Assembly (NCBI RefSeq): GCF_000416985.1
Contig: NZ_ATDL01000003.1
Location: 1-64,000, forward strand
Length of the DNA stretch: 64,000 bases
Origin: Sphingobacterium paucimobilis HER1398
GTDB lineage: Bacteria > Bacteroidota > Bacteroidia > Sphingobacteriales > Sphingobacteriaceae
Reading direction: 5' to 3'
Shown: positions 23,418-31,387 of the stretch, piece after piece
How positions within the stretch are numbered: position 1 is the stretch's first letter
Layout of the letters: each line of letters opens with the position of its first letter
Notes under the pieces: model-generated
Seen by the model: the letters and a program-made list of their open reading frames with translations, nothing else
Told to the model about the DNA's origin: nothing
Database searches by the model: none
Translations under genes and position numbers: made by a program

Positions 23418-24320
23418 TTAACCGAGCATGAATGCACCTGGTGTAATTCCTTCTCGGTTCTTAAAAATCCGAACGAAATAATTCACATCATTAAATCCCG
23501 CACCAAAACAAGCTTCTTTCACACTTCTCGTCGACAATAGCAACTCTTTGGCTTTAGCAAGACGTTGTCTGATAATATACTCCATTGGACTCACTCCCAG
23601 CTCCTGTTTAAACATTCTTGTTATACTTGATTTGCTCATATTGGCCGATTTCTCGAGCATATCGAGCGTCAGTTTCTCAGTGATATGCCTACGTACAAAC
23701 TCTTTCAGATGAGTTAGCGCAGTATTAGTCACTTTCCCAAACTCCAATGCTAACAAAGACTGAGCCTGTAACAGTCGAATCATCAACTCTTTAAATGTCA
23801 AATCAGCCAATGCATTCTTGAGCGGATTTGAGCTCATCATAATCTGGAATAGCTTATTCAGTAGATCTGCAAGCTCAGGTGTATTATAAAGGTAATAATG
23901 GTCATCTTCCAATTTCCAAGTACCTGACAGACTCACTTTAGGGTAAAAATCATTTAAATAATCCATCACCTTACTGATTCGTTCTCTGCTTACTGTAAGG
24001 GCTGTACATTGCGTAGGATTCCCAAACGTGGCCTCTGGAAAATCAATATTCATTCCCACAGAAGCCGGCAATACAATCATCTCGCCTGGAAGATATTCAA
24101 AAGAATGTATATTATTTATATGCATCACTTTTTTGCCTTGTATCATATTGATCATTACGACATCATCAAAACGCAACGGAACGTTTTCAGAAGGCTTATA
24201 CGTTTCATAAACGTGAAGCTCTAAATTGTCTAATGTAAACGCGCGTCGATTCTCCACGAGAGTGGACAGTTCCCGTCCTGTTGCAAAAGGCAATAACCGT
24301 ACCTGATTATTATTTATCAT
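23418..24320 (-). CDS. AraC-family transcriptional regulator
   Basis: This 300-residue regulator has an N-terminal sensing domain (about 1-190) and a C-terminal double helix-turn-helix DNA-binding domain (about 200-300). The latter contains MLEKSANMSKSSITRMFKQE, LGVSPMEYIIRQRLAKAKEL and GFNDVNYFVRIFKNREGITP. It is divergent from the aldehyde dehydrogenase gene. The intergenic region holds two 21-bp direct repeats immediately upstream of that gene's promoter, as expected for an AraC-type activator site. The inducer is unknown; aldehydes or alcohols are reasonable guesses from the target. Confidence 0.92.
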   Translation of the reverse strand: MINNNQVRLLPFATGRELSTLVENRRAFTLDNLELHVYETYKPSENVPLRFDDVVMINMIQGKKVMHINNIHSFEYLPGEMIVLPASVGMNIDFPEATFGNPTQCTALTVSRERISKVMDYLNDFYPKVSLSGTWKLEDDHYYLYNTPELADLLNKLFQIMMSSNPLKNALADLTFKELMIRLLQAQSLLALEFGKVTNTALTHLKEFVRRHITEKLTLDMLEKSANMSKSSITRMFKQELGVSPMEYIIRQRLAKAKELLLSTRSVKEACFGAGFNDVNYFVRIFKNREGITPGAFMLG

Positions 24321-24349
24321 ACCATAAAACTTTACAATTGGCAGTCAAC

Positions 24350-24357
24350 CAAATATA
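24350..24357 (-). promoter_or_regulatory. -7 element for the AraC-family gene
   Basis: TATATTTG on the minus strand lies 29 nt before the AraC-family ATG. No good -33 partner is seen at 19-21 nt. Confidence 0.35.
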
Positions 24358-24390
24358 ACAAAAAAACACAACAAATCCCCGTAACCTAAC

Positions 24391-24432
24391 GTTGACTATA
24401 TAATGCTATCCTTTGACTAGATAGTGCTACAT
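24391..24432 (+). promoter_or_regulatory. Tandem 21-bp operator of the aldehyde dehydrogenase gene
   Basis: Two adjacent direct repeats at 24391-24411 and 24412-24432, both opening TTGACTA and containing TGCTA, match at 16 of 21 positions. Centre spacing is 21 bp, two helical turns, as in AraC I1-I2 half-sites. The downstream repeat ends 18 bp before the TAAATTTG element at 24451-24458, so a bound regulator would touch the -33 region. The natural ligand protein is the divergent AraC-family gene. Confidence 0.7.
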
Positions 24433-24450
24433 TTCTGAAAAATGGTTGGC

Positions 24451-24458
24451 TAAATTTG
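24451..24458 (+). promoter_or_regulatory. -7 element of the aldehyde dehydrogenase promoter
   Basis: TAAATTTG matches TAnnTTTG. It lies 35 nt before the ATG at 24494 and lacks a clear -33 TTTG, consistent with a promoter that needs an activator. Confidence 0.6.
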
Positions 24459-24493
24459 ATAAACAAGAATTCAAACAAATAAATACGATTAAT

Positions 24494-25996
24494 ATGAGTA
24501 CTATTAAAAGACCAACGTTCAAAGAGCGTTACGACAACTACATAGGCGGAAAATTTGTTGCGCCAGTCCAGGGCAAATATTTTGATAACATATCTCCTGT
24601 TGATGGAAAAGTATTCACTCAAGTAGCACATTCTACTAAAGAAGATCTTGATCTCGCAGTCAATGCAGCAGCAAAAGCATTCGAAACGTGGGGCAAAACC
24701 TCTGCTACAGAGCGAAGCATCATCCTTAACAAAATTGCTGATCGTATAGAAGAAAACCTGGAATACATAGCAGCAGTTGAAACCATAGACAATGGAAAAG
24801 CAGTACGCGAGACTCTTAACGCTGATATCCCCCTAGCGATTGATCATTTCAGGTATTTTGCAGGTGTAATACGGGCTGAAGAAGGCTCTCTAACAGAACT
24901 GGACGCTAACACCGTATCATTGATTGTGCACGAACCGATTGGTGTCGTCGCACAGATTATTCCCTGGAACTTCCCTATCCTAATGGCTGTATGGAAACTT
25001 GCTCCTGCACTCGCCGCAGGAAACACTGTGGTATTAAAACCAGCAGAGAGTACACCTACCTCCATCCTAGTTCTCATGGAATTAATCGGTGACCTTATCC
25101 CTGCCGGCGTTGTCAATATAGTAAATGGTTTTGGATCTGAACTGGGCAGAGCATTAGTAACTAATCCTAAAGTTGCCAAGGCGGCTTTCACTGGTTCTAC
25201 TGCCACAGGACGCCTAGTCATGCAATATGCAACAGAAAACATTATCCCTGTAACACTAGAACTTGGCGGAAAATCCCCCAATATCTTTTTCAGCTCGGTG
25301 ATGGACGAGGATGACGCCTTCTTAGACAAGGCTATAGAGGGTGCAGTACTATTTGCATTAAACCAAGGAGAAATATGTACATGTCCATCACGATTGTTAA
25401 TACAAGAAGATATCTACGAGCGCTTTATCGCCAAAGTCATTGACCGTGTAAACCAAATAAAGGTAGGTGACCCGCTAGATCCATCAACAATGATGGGAGC
25501 GCAAGCTTCAAAAATCCAAAAGGACAAGATTATGTCTTACATCCAATTGGGTAAAGAAGAAGGTGCTGAGGTGCTGACTGGTGGTGATCAAAACAATGTC
25601 GGCGTTGGGTTTGAAGAAGGCTACTATATCAAGCCTACTTTATTCAAGGGACACAATAAAATGCGGATTTTCCAAGAGGAGATTTTCGGCCCTGTGCTTG
25701 CGGTAACAACTTTTAAAGACGAAAAAGAAGCTATAGAAATTGCTAACGACACCATTTATGGCTTAGGTGCAGGAGTATGGACCCGAGATGCTCATCAGCT
25801 CTATCAGGTACCTCGCGCCATTCAGGCAGGTCGGGTATGGGTCAACCAATATCATGCTTATCCTGCAGGCGCGCCTTTTGGCGGATACAAACAATCTGGT
25901 ATCGGTCGAGAAAACCATAAGATGATGCTTGGACATTACAGACAGACCAAAAACATGTTGATCTCTTATAACAAGGAAAAACTAGGATTTTTCTAA
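24494..25996 (+). CDS. NAD-dependent aldehyde dehydrogenase
   Basis: This 500-residue enzyme oxidises aldehydes to acids with NAD(P). It shows [20 protein letters not shown] (about 155-175), the nucleotide-binding GSTATGRLV, general-base Glu in [12 protein letters not shown] and catalytic Cys295 in [11 protein letters not shown], followed by [13 protein letters not shown]. It resembles the ExaC/acetaldehyde dehydrogenase branch that is often paired with DUF779. The start at [10 protein letters not shown] follows the promoter; the upstream frame overlaps the -7 element. Control by the divergent AraC-family protein is expected. Confidence 0.94.
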   Translation: MSTIKRPTFKERYDNYIGGKFVAPVQGKYFDNISPVDGKVFTQVAHSTKEDLDLAVNAAAKAFETWGKTSATERSIILNKIADRIEENLEYIAAVETIDNGKAVRETLNADIPLAIDHFRYFAGVIRAEEGSLTELDANTVSLIVHEPIGVVAQIIPWNFPILMAVWKLAPALAAGNTVVLKPAESTPTSILVLMELIGDLIPAGVVNIVNGFGSELGRALVTNPKVAKAAFTGSTATGRLVMQYATENIIPVTLELGGKSPNIFFSSVMDEDDAFLDKAIEGAVLFALNQGEICTCPSRLLIQEDIYERFIAKVIDRVNQIKVGDPLDPSTMMGAQASKIQKDKIMSYIQLGKEEGAEVLTGGDQNNVGVGFEEGYYIKPTLFKGHNKMRIFQEEIFGPVLAVTTFKDEKEAIEIANDTIYGLGAGVWTRDAHQLYQVPRAIQAGRVWVNQYHAYPAGAPFGGYKQSGIGRENHKMMLGHYRQTKNMLISYNKEKLGFF

Positions 25997-26006
25997 CAGC
26001 AACAAA

Positions 26007-26050
26007 AAACACAGCTCCTCTTGTCTTTATTAAACAAGGGGGCTGTGTTT
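26007..26050 (+). terminator. Hairpin after the aldehyde dehydrogenase gene
   Basis: AACACAGC...CTTGT and ACAAGGGGGCTGTGTT form an imperfect long hairpin with only a weak T tail. It could attenuate reading into the DUF779 gene instead of ending transcription fully. Confidence 0.5.
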
Positions 26051-26076
26051 ACTATATCTTCACAACAAAAATAAAA

Positions 26077-26451
26077 ATGAGCAATAGACTAGACACCACA
26101 GAAGCCGCTAAAGTCCTTATTAAGGAATTGGCAGAAAAACATGGAGATCTTATGTTCTACCAAGCTGGCGGTTGCTGCGAAGGCACGCAACCTCAATGTT
26201 TCGAAAAAGGCACCTTCTTTCCACGTACCAATGATGCCATGATAGGCCTTGTAGAAGGTTTTGAATTTTGGGTAGACAGAGATCTGTTTGAATATTGGCA
26301 ACACGCTCACTTTACATTAGATGTCCTAGATGGCTTTGGCCCTGGCGGTTTCTCTTTGGAAAGTCCTTTAGGAAAAACCTTCAAAGTTCACTATAGACTC
26401 TTTGATGAGCAAGAGCTCAAGCAATTAGCCCCCGTAATACGGAACCAATAA
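26077..26451 (+). CDS. DUF779 family protein
   Basis: This 124-residue soluble protein has a Cys-rich motif QAGGCCEGTQPQCF (about 30-43) that could bind metal and a C-terminal DGFGPGGFSLESPLGKTF segment typical of DUF779. The family commonly sits next to ALDH genes of the acetaldehyde type, as here, but its biochemical role is unknown to me. It lies 80 nt downstream of the dehydrogenase, beyond a partial hairpin, and is probably cotranscribed. Confidence 0.9.
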   Translation: MSNRLDTTEAAKVLIKELAEKHGDLMFYQAGGCCEGTQPQCFEKGTFFPRTNDAMIGLVEGFEFWVDRDLFEYWQHAHFTLDVLDGFGPGGFSLESPLGKTFKVHYRLFDEQELKQLAPVIRNQ

Positions 26452-26478
26452 CAAGTAAGGCTATAATAACATTATACT

Positions 26479-26886
26479 CTATTCGACTGTGACATTTAGT
26501 CCTTCCAGCACGGGTATTGGATTTTTATTATCATCTAATGCCACAAATGTAAACATTCCTTGGATTGCTAGTTCCCGTCCCTCTTCGTACATATGCTCAA
26601 GATAGATTTCAACTTTTATTTTTAAACTGGTGCGACCCACACTGTCAACCCTAGCAATCGCTTCGATAATACTACCCGATGGGATAGCTTTTTTAAAATC
26701 TATGCGGTCTGTGGAAACCGTGACCAGGCGCTTACGACAAAAACGTGTCGCCGCCATAAAAGAGACTTCATCCATAATAGCCATGGCCTTTCCACCGAAC
26801 AAGGTATCATGGTGATTGGTTAAAAAAGGAAATACAGTCGTACATACACGTGTCTCCGAAATTTCAATCTTTTCTTCTAACGTCAT
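26479..26886 (-). CDS. Acyl-CoA thioesterase (hotdog fold)
   Basis: This 135-residue single hotdog-domain protein hydrolyses acyl-CoA thioesters. The family motif NHHDTLFGGKAMAIMDEVSF covers about 23-42, and VDSVGRTSLKIKVEIYLEHM gives the long beta strand. It matches the YciA/cytosolic acyl-CoA hydrolase group. It is convergent with the DUF779 gene and has a TACCTTTG promoter element just upstream at 26905-26912, so it is probably a separate unit from the MutS-like gene. Confidence 0.9.
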   Translation of the reverse strand: MTLEEKIEISETRVCTTVFPFLTNHHDTLFGGKAMAIMDEVSFMAATRFCRKRLVTVSTDRIDFKKAIPSGSIIEAIARVDSVGRTSLKIKVEIYLEHMYEEGRELAIQGMFTFVALDDNKNPIPVLEGLNVTVE

Positions 26887-26904
26887 TTTTGGAATAAATT
26901 TTCA

Positions 26905-26912
26905 CAAAGGTA
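26905..26912 (-). promoter_or_regulatory. -7 element for the thioesterase gene
   Basis: TACCTTTG on the minus strand lies 18 nt before the ATG of the thioesterase, in the short gap after the MutS-like gene. The -33 element is not obvious. Confidence 0.4.
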
Positions 26913-26920
26913 GTATTTTA

Positions 26921-28723
26921 TCAATTACCTACTTCCACCCCTATGCCTTTTAATAACAATGACGCATTAAATACGGTACATTTTCCGTCTTTTAACTTAT
27001 AATCAAAGAGCATCTCTCCTTGCTCCACTTGAATATCGAAATGATAGTTTTTCAATATGCCAGGATAATCGTCTTGCAAGGATGCCAATTGTAGATCATG
27101 GGTAGCTACCATACCTCTTCCTCCCATCGCTATCAACTTCTTAATTATAGCTCTAGATCCCAAATACTTGTCTACAGAATTAGTACCCCTCAACATCTCA
27201 TCAATCAAAACAAAAGTATCCGTTTCTGCCGCTACTAGATCTAAAATAAACTTCATCCTATCCAACTCGGCTTTAAAAGTAGAAGTACTCTCATTTAAAT
27301 CGTCTTTGATCCGCATATAAGATACCATCCTATATATAGGCAGTTCGAATCGGTCCGCACAGACAACAGCTCCCGCGTAAGCGAGTACTGCGTTGATTCC
27401 CAAAGTCCGCAAAAAAGTACTCTTGCCAGCCATATTAGATCCGGTAATCAGTGCTATTCTATGATCTTCCGAACTATAATCATTTGCAACGGCCTTATCG
27501 ATCGGAATTAATGGATGATTCAACTTATTTGCTACTATAGAGTCCTTATTGACATCATCCAGTATAACCGGAACCGTCCATTGAGGATGATTTCGTTGTA
27601 AAACAGCCAAACTTATCAATGCTTCAAAGTCGGCCATGATATTAAACGTATTTAATATGTTGCCTTCATAGCTTTTCTTCCAGCGTACAATAGCCATCAC
27701 TTGCTTGAAATCCCACAAAAAGACGATATTCAACAAAGAACCGATCAAAATATTATTGCGAGCATCCAGTTTGTCTACTAAAGTTCCCAAACGTCGAAAT
27801 GCAACAGAAAGATTCTCTTGCTGTTCCGTCTTTAGGTTCTGTTGCAGATTTTGATTCATCTTACTAGAAAAATGTTCTTCCTCAATCATCTTGACCGCAT
27901 CGGAGTACGCGATCAAGGTCGCCCCAATCTTATCTATACGGGACGAAAAGTGACTCACCTTACCTGCTAAAGCAAGCGTCCATCCGAGATGTATCAGTCC
28001 CAGCAAGAGTAGGATATTCCAAATCGGGAACACAAGAAGAGAAAATAAAACACCAGCAACAAATAAGTAAGGAGCAATCGGCACATAAGTTCGTAGTAAA
28101 ACAGAACCAAAATCAAGTCCTCCATCCTGGAGATATCTGGATAAAAAAACGCGAATATTGGTTGTTTGTCCCAAATTGAAAAGCAATTTAGTCTGCAGTT
28201 GTTGTATCCACTCTCCCTTATCCCGCAACTCAGTACTGCCCTGCTGACGCAACAATATTTCTTCTTTGCTCGTTGGCTTGACAAACCACGACACCAAACG
28301 TTCAACGCCATCGGGAGTAGCGGCTCTATTAACTTTTGCAAAAAGAGACTTCGCTCCAAAAATATCCAAATCAGAGACATAGGGATGCTTGCCTTCGTCA
28401 TGCGCCTCTCCTTCGTTATATATATTGGACTTCCCTTCTCCTAAAGCGACCTCATTTTTATTGATCCGTAAAAAGGCCTGCGCATCAGCTTTTGCTTTTT
28501 CTAACCTACTCTGCCGCAATACCAAATAGGCAAAAGACAAAACAATCATTAGAACGACAACCAATAATAACCAGATGTTATTCCATTGAAATATTTTGAA
28601 AAGTGCAGCTCCACCGACCAAAATAACGGCCAACCGTAAAAGACTATTTTTATTTATTTTTTTCTCTAGGGAAGAGAGCTCTATCTCAGCTCGCTGTATA
28701 TTGTCTTGATAAAGTTCTCTCAT
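26921..28723 (-). CDS. Membrane-anchored MutS-like ATPase
   Basis: This 600-residue protein has the MutS ATPase domain at its C-terminus: Walker A GSNMAGKS at 428-435, Walker B FVLIDEMLRGTNS and the ATHD switch. It lacks the mismatch-recognition domain. The N-terminus has two membrane segments (about 28-68), with further hydrophobic stretches near 215-260. This layout recurs in Bacteroidota as an uncharacterised MutS homologue and is not the repair protein MutS. Its DNA or other substrate is unknown. It lies 14 nt after pcm on the same strand. Confidence 0.88.
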   Translation of the reverse strand: MRELYQDNIQRAEIELSSLEKKINKNSLLRLAVILVGGAALFKIFQWNNIWLLLVVVLMIVLSFAYLVLRQSRLEKAKADAQAFLRINKNEVALGEGKSNIYNEGEAHDEGKHPYVSDLDIFGAKSLFAKVNRAATPDGVERLVSWFVKPTSKEEILLRQQGSTELRDKGEWIQQLQTKLLFNLGQTTNIRVFLSRYLQDGGLDFGSVLLRTYVPIAPYLFVAGVLFSLLVFPIWNILLLLGLIHLGWTLALAGKVSHFSSRIDKIGATLIAYSDAVKMIEEEHFSSKMNQNLQQNLKTEQQENLSVAFRRLGTLVDKLDARNNILIGSLLNIVFLWDFKQVMAIVRWKKSYEGNILNTFNIMADFEALISLAVLQRNHPQWTVPVILDDVNKDSIVANKLNHPLIPIDKAVANDYSSEDHRIALITGSNMAGKSTFLRTLGINAVLAYAGAVVCADRFELPIYRMVSYMRIKDDLNESTSTFKAELDRMKFILDLVAAETDTFVLIDEMLRGTNSVDKYLGSRAIIKKLIAMGGRGMVATHDLQLASLQDDYPGILKNYHFDIQVEQGEMLFDYKLKDGKCTVFNASLLLKGIGVEVGN

Positions 28724-28737
28724 ATGATTAATTAGGT

Positions 28738-29394
28738 TTACCAGGCTTTATCACCTACTAATGGTACAAATCTAAAAGTATCTAATTCTATTCGTTCAAA
28801 ATCATTTTCTCCTACACGTAGGATAGTTACCATCTTCTGACTTTTCTCATCTCCGACGGGTATCACCAAAAGACCTCCCAGCTTCAATTGTTGTAGCATA
28901 ATTTCTGGCACAAAGGGAGCTCCAGCTGTAACAATAATCTTATCATAAGGTGCATGCTGTACAATTCCTTTCGAGCCATCGCCTAAAAAGAAATGGGGTT
29001 TATATCCCATATAGGGAAGAACTTGAATCGTTCTATTATACAAACTCTCTTGTCGCTCGATAGTAAACACCTCTGCTCCCAACTCTAATAAAATACAAGT
29101 TTGATACCCAGATCCTGTTCCAATCTCTAAGATTTTATCTCCTCTTTTGACATGCAATAATTCAGATTGATAAGCAACTGTATAGGGCTGGGATATCGTC
29201 TGCCCGTCTCCTATTGGAAAGGCGATATCTTTATACGCCTGATTCCAGAATGTTTCATCAAAGAAATAATGTCTCGGCACCTTTCCCATGGCCTCAAGCA
29301 CTCTTCTATCCTGAATACCTCTGCCTTCAAGGTGCTTTACAAGCTTGTTCCTTGCACCTTTTTCCCTATAATTATCTACAAACTTATATGCCAT
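28738..29394 (-). CDS. pcm: Protein-L-isoaspartate O-methyltransferase
   Basis: This 218-residue SAM-dependent methyltransferase repairs isoaspartyl residues. It shows the family's IGDGQTISQPYTVAYQSELL segment (about 62-81), SAM-binding ILEIGTGSGYQT near 90 and IIVTAGAPFVPEIM near 155. The substrate-recognising Ser/Thr-Gln motif is intact. It leads a two-gene unit with the MutS-like gene. A TATTTTTG element at 29402-29409 is its likely promoter. Confidence 0.93.
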   Translation of the reverse strand: MAYKFVDNYREKGARNKLVKHLEGRGIQDRRVLEAMGKVPRHYFFDETFWNQAYKDIAFPIGDGQTISQPYTVAYQSELLHVKRGDKILEIGTGSGYQTCILLELGAEVFTIERQESLYNRTIQVLPYMGYKPHFFLGDGSKGIVQHAPYDKIIVTAGAPFVPEIMLQQLKLGGLLVIPVGDEKSQKMVTILRVGENDFERIELDTFRFVPLVGDKAW

Positions 29395-29401
29395 TATTCC
29401 T

Positions 29402-29409
29402 CAAAAATA
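29402..29409 (-). promoter_or_regulatory. -7 element for pcm
   Basis: TATTTTTG on the minus strand ends 7 nt before the pcm ATG, predicting a leader of only a few nucleotides. Confidence 0.4.
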
Positions 29410-29650
29410 CCCTAATTAACGGATATTTTAAGGAATAAATACAAAATGTTTGAAGTCAGCATCTTCCCAAATAAAACATTCTTCTTTATCAAACAACGAC
29501 CAACTGTTGAACACCAAACTCCATATTGCTAGGCATTCCATCCCTCCTAGCCGATCTGACAACTATAGGGCTTGCGCACAGATTACTTCAATAATAAAAC
29601 ATAAATATTTTGATTTTTAGTATCTTTCTCACTTCAAAAGCAAATAGTCA

Positions 29651-30466
29651 ATGTACAAACTTTTTTTTCTTTCTATACTATCCTTCTGTCTTGCATGCGG
29701 AACTGCATCTAGAAACAGTAATCAAAACGACAAGTATAAAAATGATTTCACCTCTATTTTAAACAACTATGATTTAAAAGGGAGCATACTCATCTATGAT
29801 CCACAGGAACAGGAGTATTATTCTAACGATTTCGAATGGGCCGATCGAGGTTTCCTACCCGCATCGACTTTTAAAATCCCGAATAGCATCATCGCTCTAG
29901 AGTCTTCGGTTCTAAGAAGTGATACTTCTATCCTCAAATGGGATGGCCAAAAAAGAGATTTTGAAAATTGGGAGAAGGACCTCACTTTACGAGAGGCTTT
30001 CCAAACATCCTGTGTCCCCTGTTTTCAAGAAATCGCACGTAAGATTGGTGTTGCAAATATGAAAACCTACCTAAACAAGCTTCATTACAATGGCATGGAT
30101 GTTCGGACAGAGAATATGGATTCTTTTTGGCTCAAAGGAAACTCACAAATATCCTGTTTCGAGCAAATCGATTTTTTAGAACGTTTTATATCCAAAAAAC
30201 TCCCCATACTCAACACAACCCGAGAGACCATGTTAAGGGTATTTCTTATAGAAGAAGGCAAAAACTACAAGCTGTCAGGTAAAACAGGCTGGTCTTATAA
30301 CGAAATCGACAATAACGGTTGGTTTGTAGGCTTTCTAGAAAAAGACGAAAAAAAATATTATTTTGCTTTAAACGCTACACCTAAAGATCCTAAGAGAATG
30401 GAAAAATTCGCTGAGGGTCGCAAACAAGCCGTATATGATGCGCTCAAAACAATGAAACTAATGTAA
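29651..30466 (+). CDS. Class D (OXA-type) beta-lactamase
   Basis: This 271-residue serine beta-lactamase has catalytic Ser72 in STFK (72-75), S-C-V at 120-122 and K-T-G at 211-213. The spacings (48 and 139) match OXA enzymes. The N-terminus is a lipoprotein signal (CLAC, Cys16), so the enzyme is probably lipid-anchored facing the periplasm. Trp in DSFWLKGNSQIS fits the OXA region around the carboxylated lysine. No insertion sequence, integron end or other resistance gene is nearby, which suggests an intrinsic chromosomal gene. The substrate range cannot be read from sequence. Confidence 0.93.
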   Translation: MYKLFFLSILSFCLACGTASRNSNQNDKYKNDFTSILNNYDLKGSILIYDPQEQEYYSNDFEWADRGFLPASTFKIPNSIIALESSVLRSDTSILKWDGQKRDFENWEKDLTLREAFQTSCVPCFQEIARKIGVANMKTYLNKLHYNGMDVRTENMDSFWLKGNSQISCFEQIDFLERFISKKLPILNTTRETMLRVFLIEEGKNYKLSGKTGWSYNEIDNNGWFVGFLEKDEKKYYFALNATPKDPKRMEKFAEGRKQAVYDALKTMKLM

Positions 30467-30533
30467 ATCACAACAAATAACTGAAACTCAAAATCGATTC
30501 GCTAACAGCGCATTATTAAACAATTAAACACTT

Positions 30534-31376
30534 ATGAACAAAATCAACCTAACCTTAATCTTATTCGCTACTTTCTGCCATGCCTTATTCGCTCAAGAAG
30601 CTGGCACACTCAAAATATTGGCCATAGGCAATAGTTTTTCCGAGGATGCTATCGAAAACTACCTGTACGATCTGGCTAAAACCAATAACAAAAAAATGAT
30701 AATAGGAAACCTCTATATCGGGGGAGCTCCTTTAAAACTCCACGTTGAAAATGCTAAAACCGATAAAGCAAGTTATAGCTATCGTAAGACAAATATAGAT
30801 GGAACAAAATCCTCCACTAAAAACACAAGTATTGCACAGGCTTTAAAAGATGAAGACTGGGATTATATCAGCCTACAACAAGCGAGCCCCTATTCAGGAA
30901 AGTACACTATTATCATGGAGAGCTTACCAGCGTTAGTCGCTTATGTGAATAGCCTAAAACCATCAAAAGCCCAGCTTATTTATCACCAGACATGGGCCTA
31001 CCAAAATGACTCAGATCACAAAGGCTTTAGCAATTATGAAAGGAGTCAAGAAATCATGTATAAACACATAGCTCAAACAACGAAGAAAATCAACAAGTCA
31101 GGTGTTTTTGCTTTCGTAGTACCTGCGGGAACAGCTATACAAAACGCAAGAACTTCTTCTATCGGAGACAAATATACACGTGACGGCTACCACCTGCAAT
31201 TAGATTACGGTCGCTTTACGGCCGCTTGCACCTGGTACGAGATGCTATTCAAGTTAGATGTACGCGAGAACAGCTACAAACCTGAAAAGGTGAGTGACCT
31301 ACAAGCAAGAATTGCTAAAGAAGCTGCTCATAAAGCGGTCAAAAAGCCATTTAAGGTCTCTAAAATAAACTTATAG
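30534..31376 (+). CDS. Secreted SGNH-like protein (DUF4886 type)
   Basis: This 280-residue protein has a signal peptide ending near LFAQEA and an SGNH-hydrolase-like core: block I ILAIGNSFSEDAIENYL (Ser in GNSFS), a mid segment DWDYISLQQASPYSG with Gln-Gln, and block V DGYHLQLDYGR carrying Asp/His. The layout matches DUF4886 proteins of Bacteroidota, often found near carbohydrate-active enzymes. An esterase or deacetylase role is likely but not shown. It lies 67 nt after the beta-lactamase gene on the same strand and is convergent with priA. Confidence 0.8.
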   Translation: MNKINLTLILFATFCHALFAQEAGTLKILAIGNSFSEDAIENYLYDLAKTNNKKMIIGNLYIGGAPLKLHVENAKTDKASYSYRKTNIDGTKSSTKNTSIAQALKDEDWDYISLQQASPYSGKYTIIMESLPALVAYVNSLKPSKAQLIYHQTWAYQNDSDHKGFSNYERSQEIMYKHIAQTTKKINKSGVFAFVVPAGTAIQNARTSSIGDKYTRDGYHLQLDYGRFTAACTWYEMLFKLDVRENSYKPEKVSDLQARIAKEAAHKAVKKPFKVSKINL

Positions 31377-31387
31377 CTTATCTCTAC

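Noticed and set aside
29530-29570. GCTAGG...CCTAGC inverted repeat upstream of the beta-lactamase
   Set aside because: Short stem, 12-nt loop and no matching element; probably coincidental.
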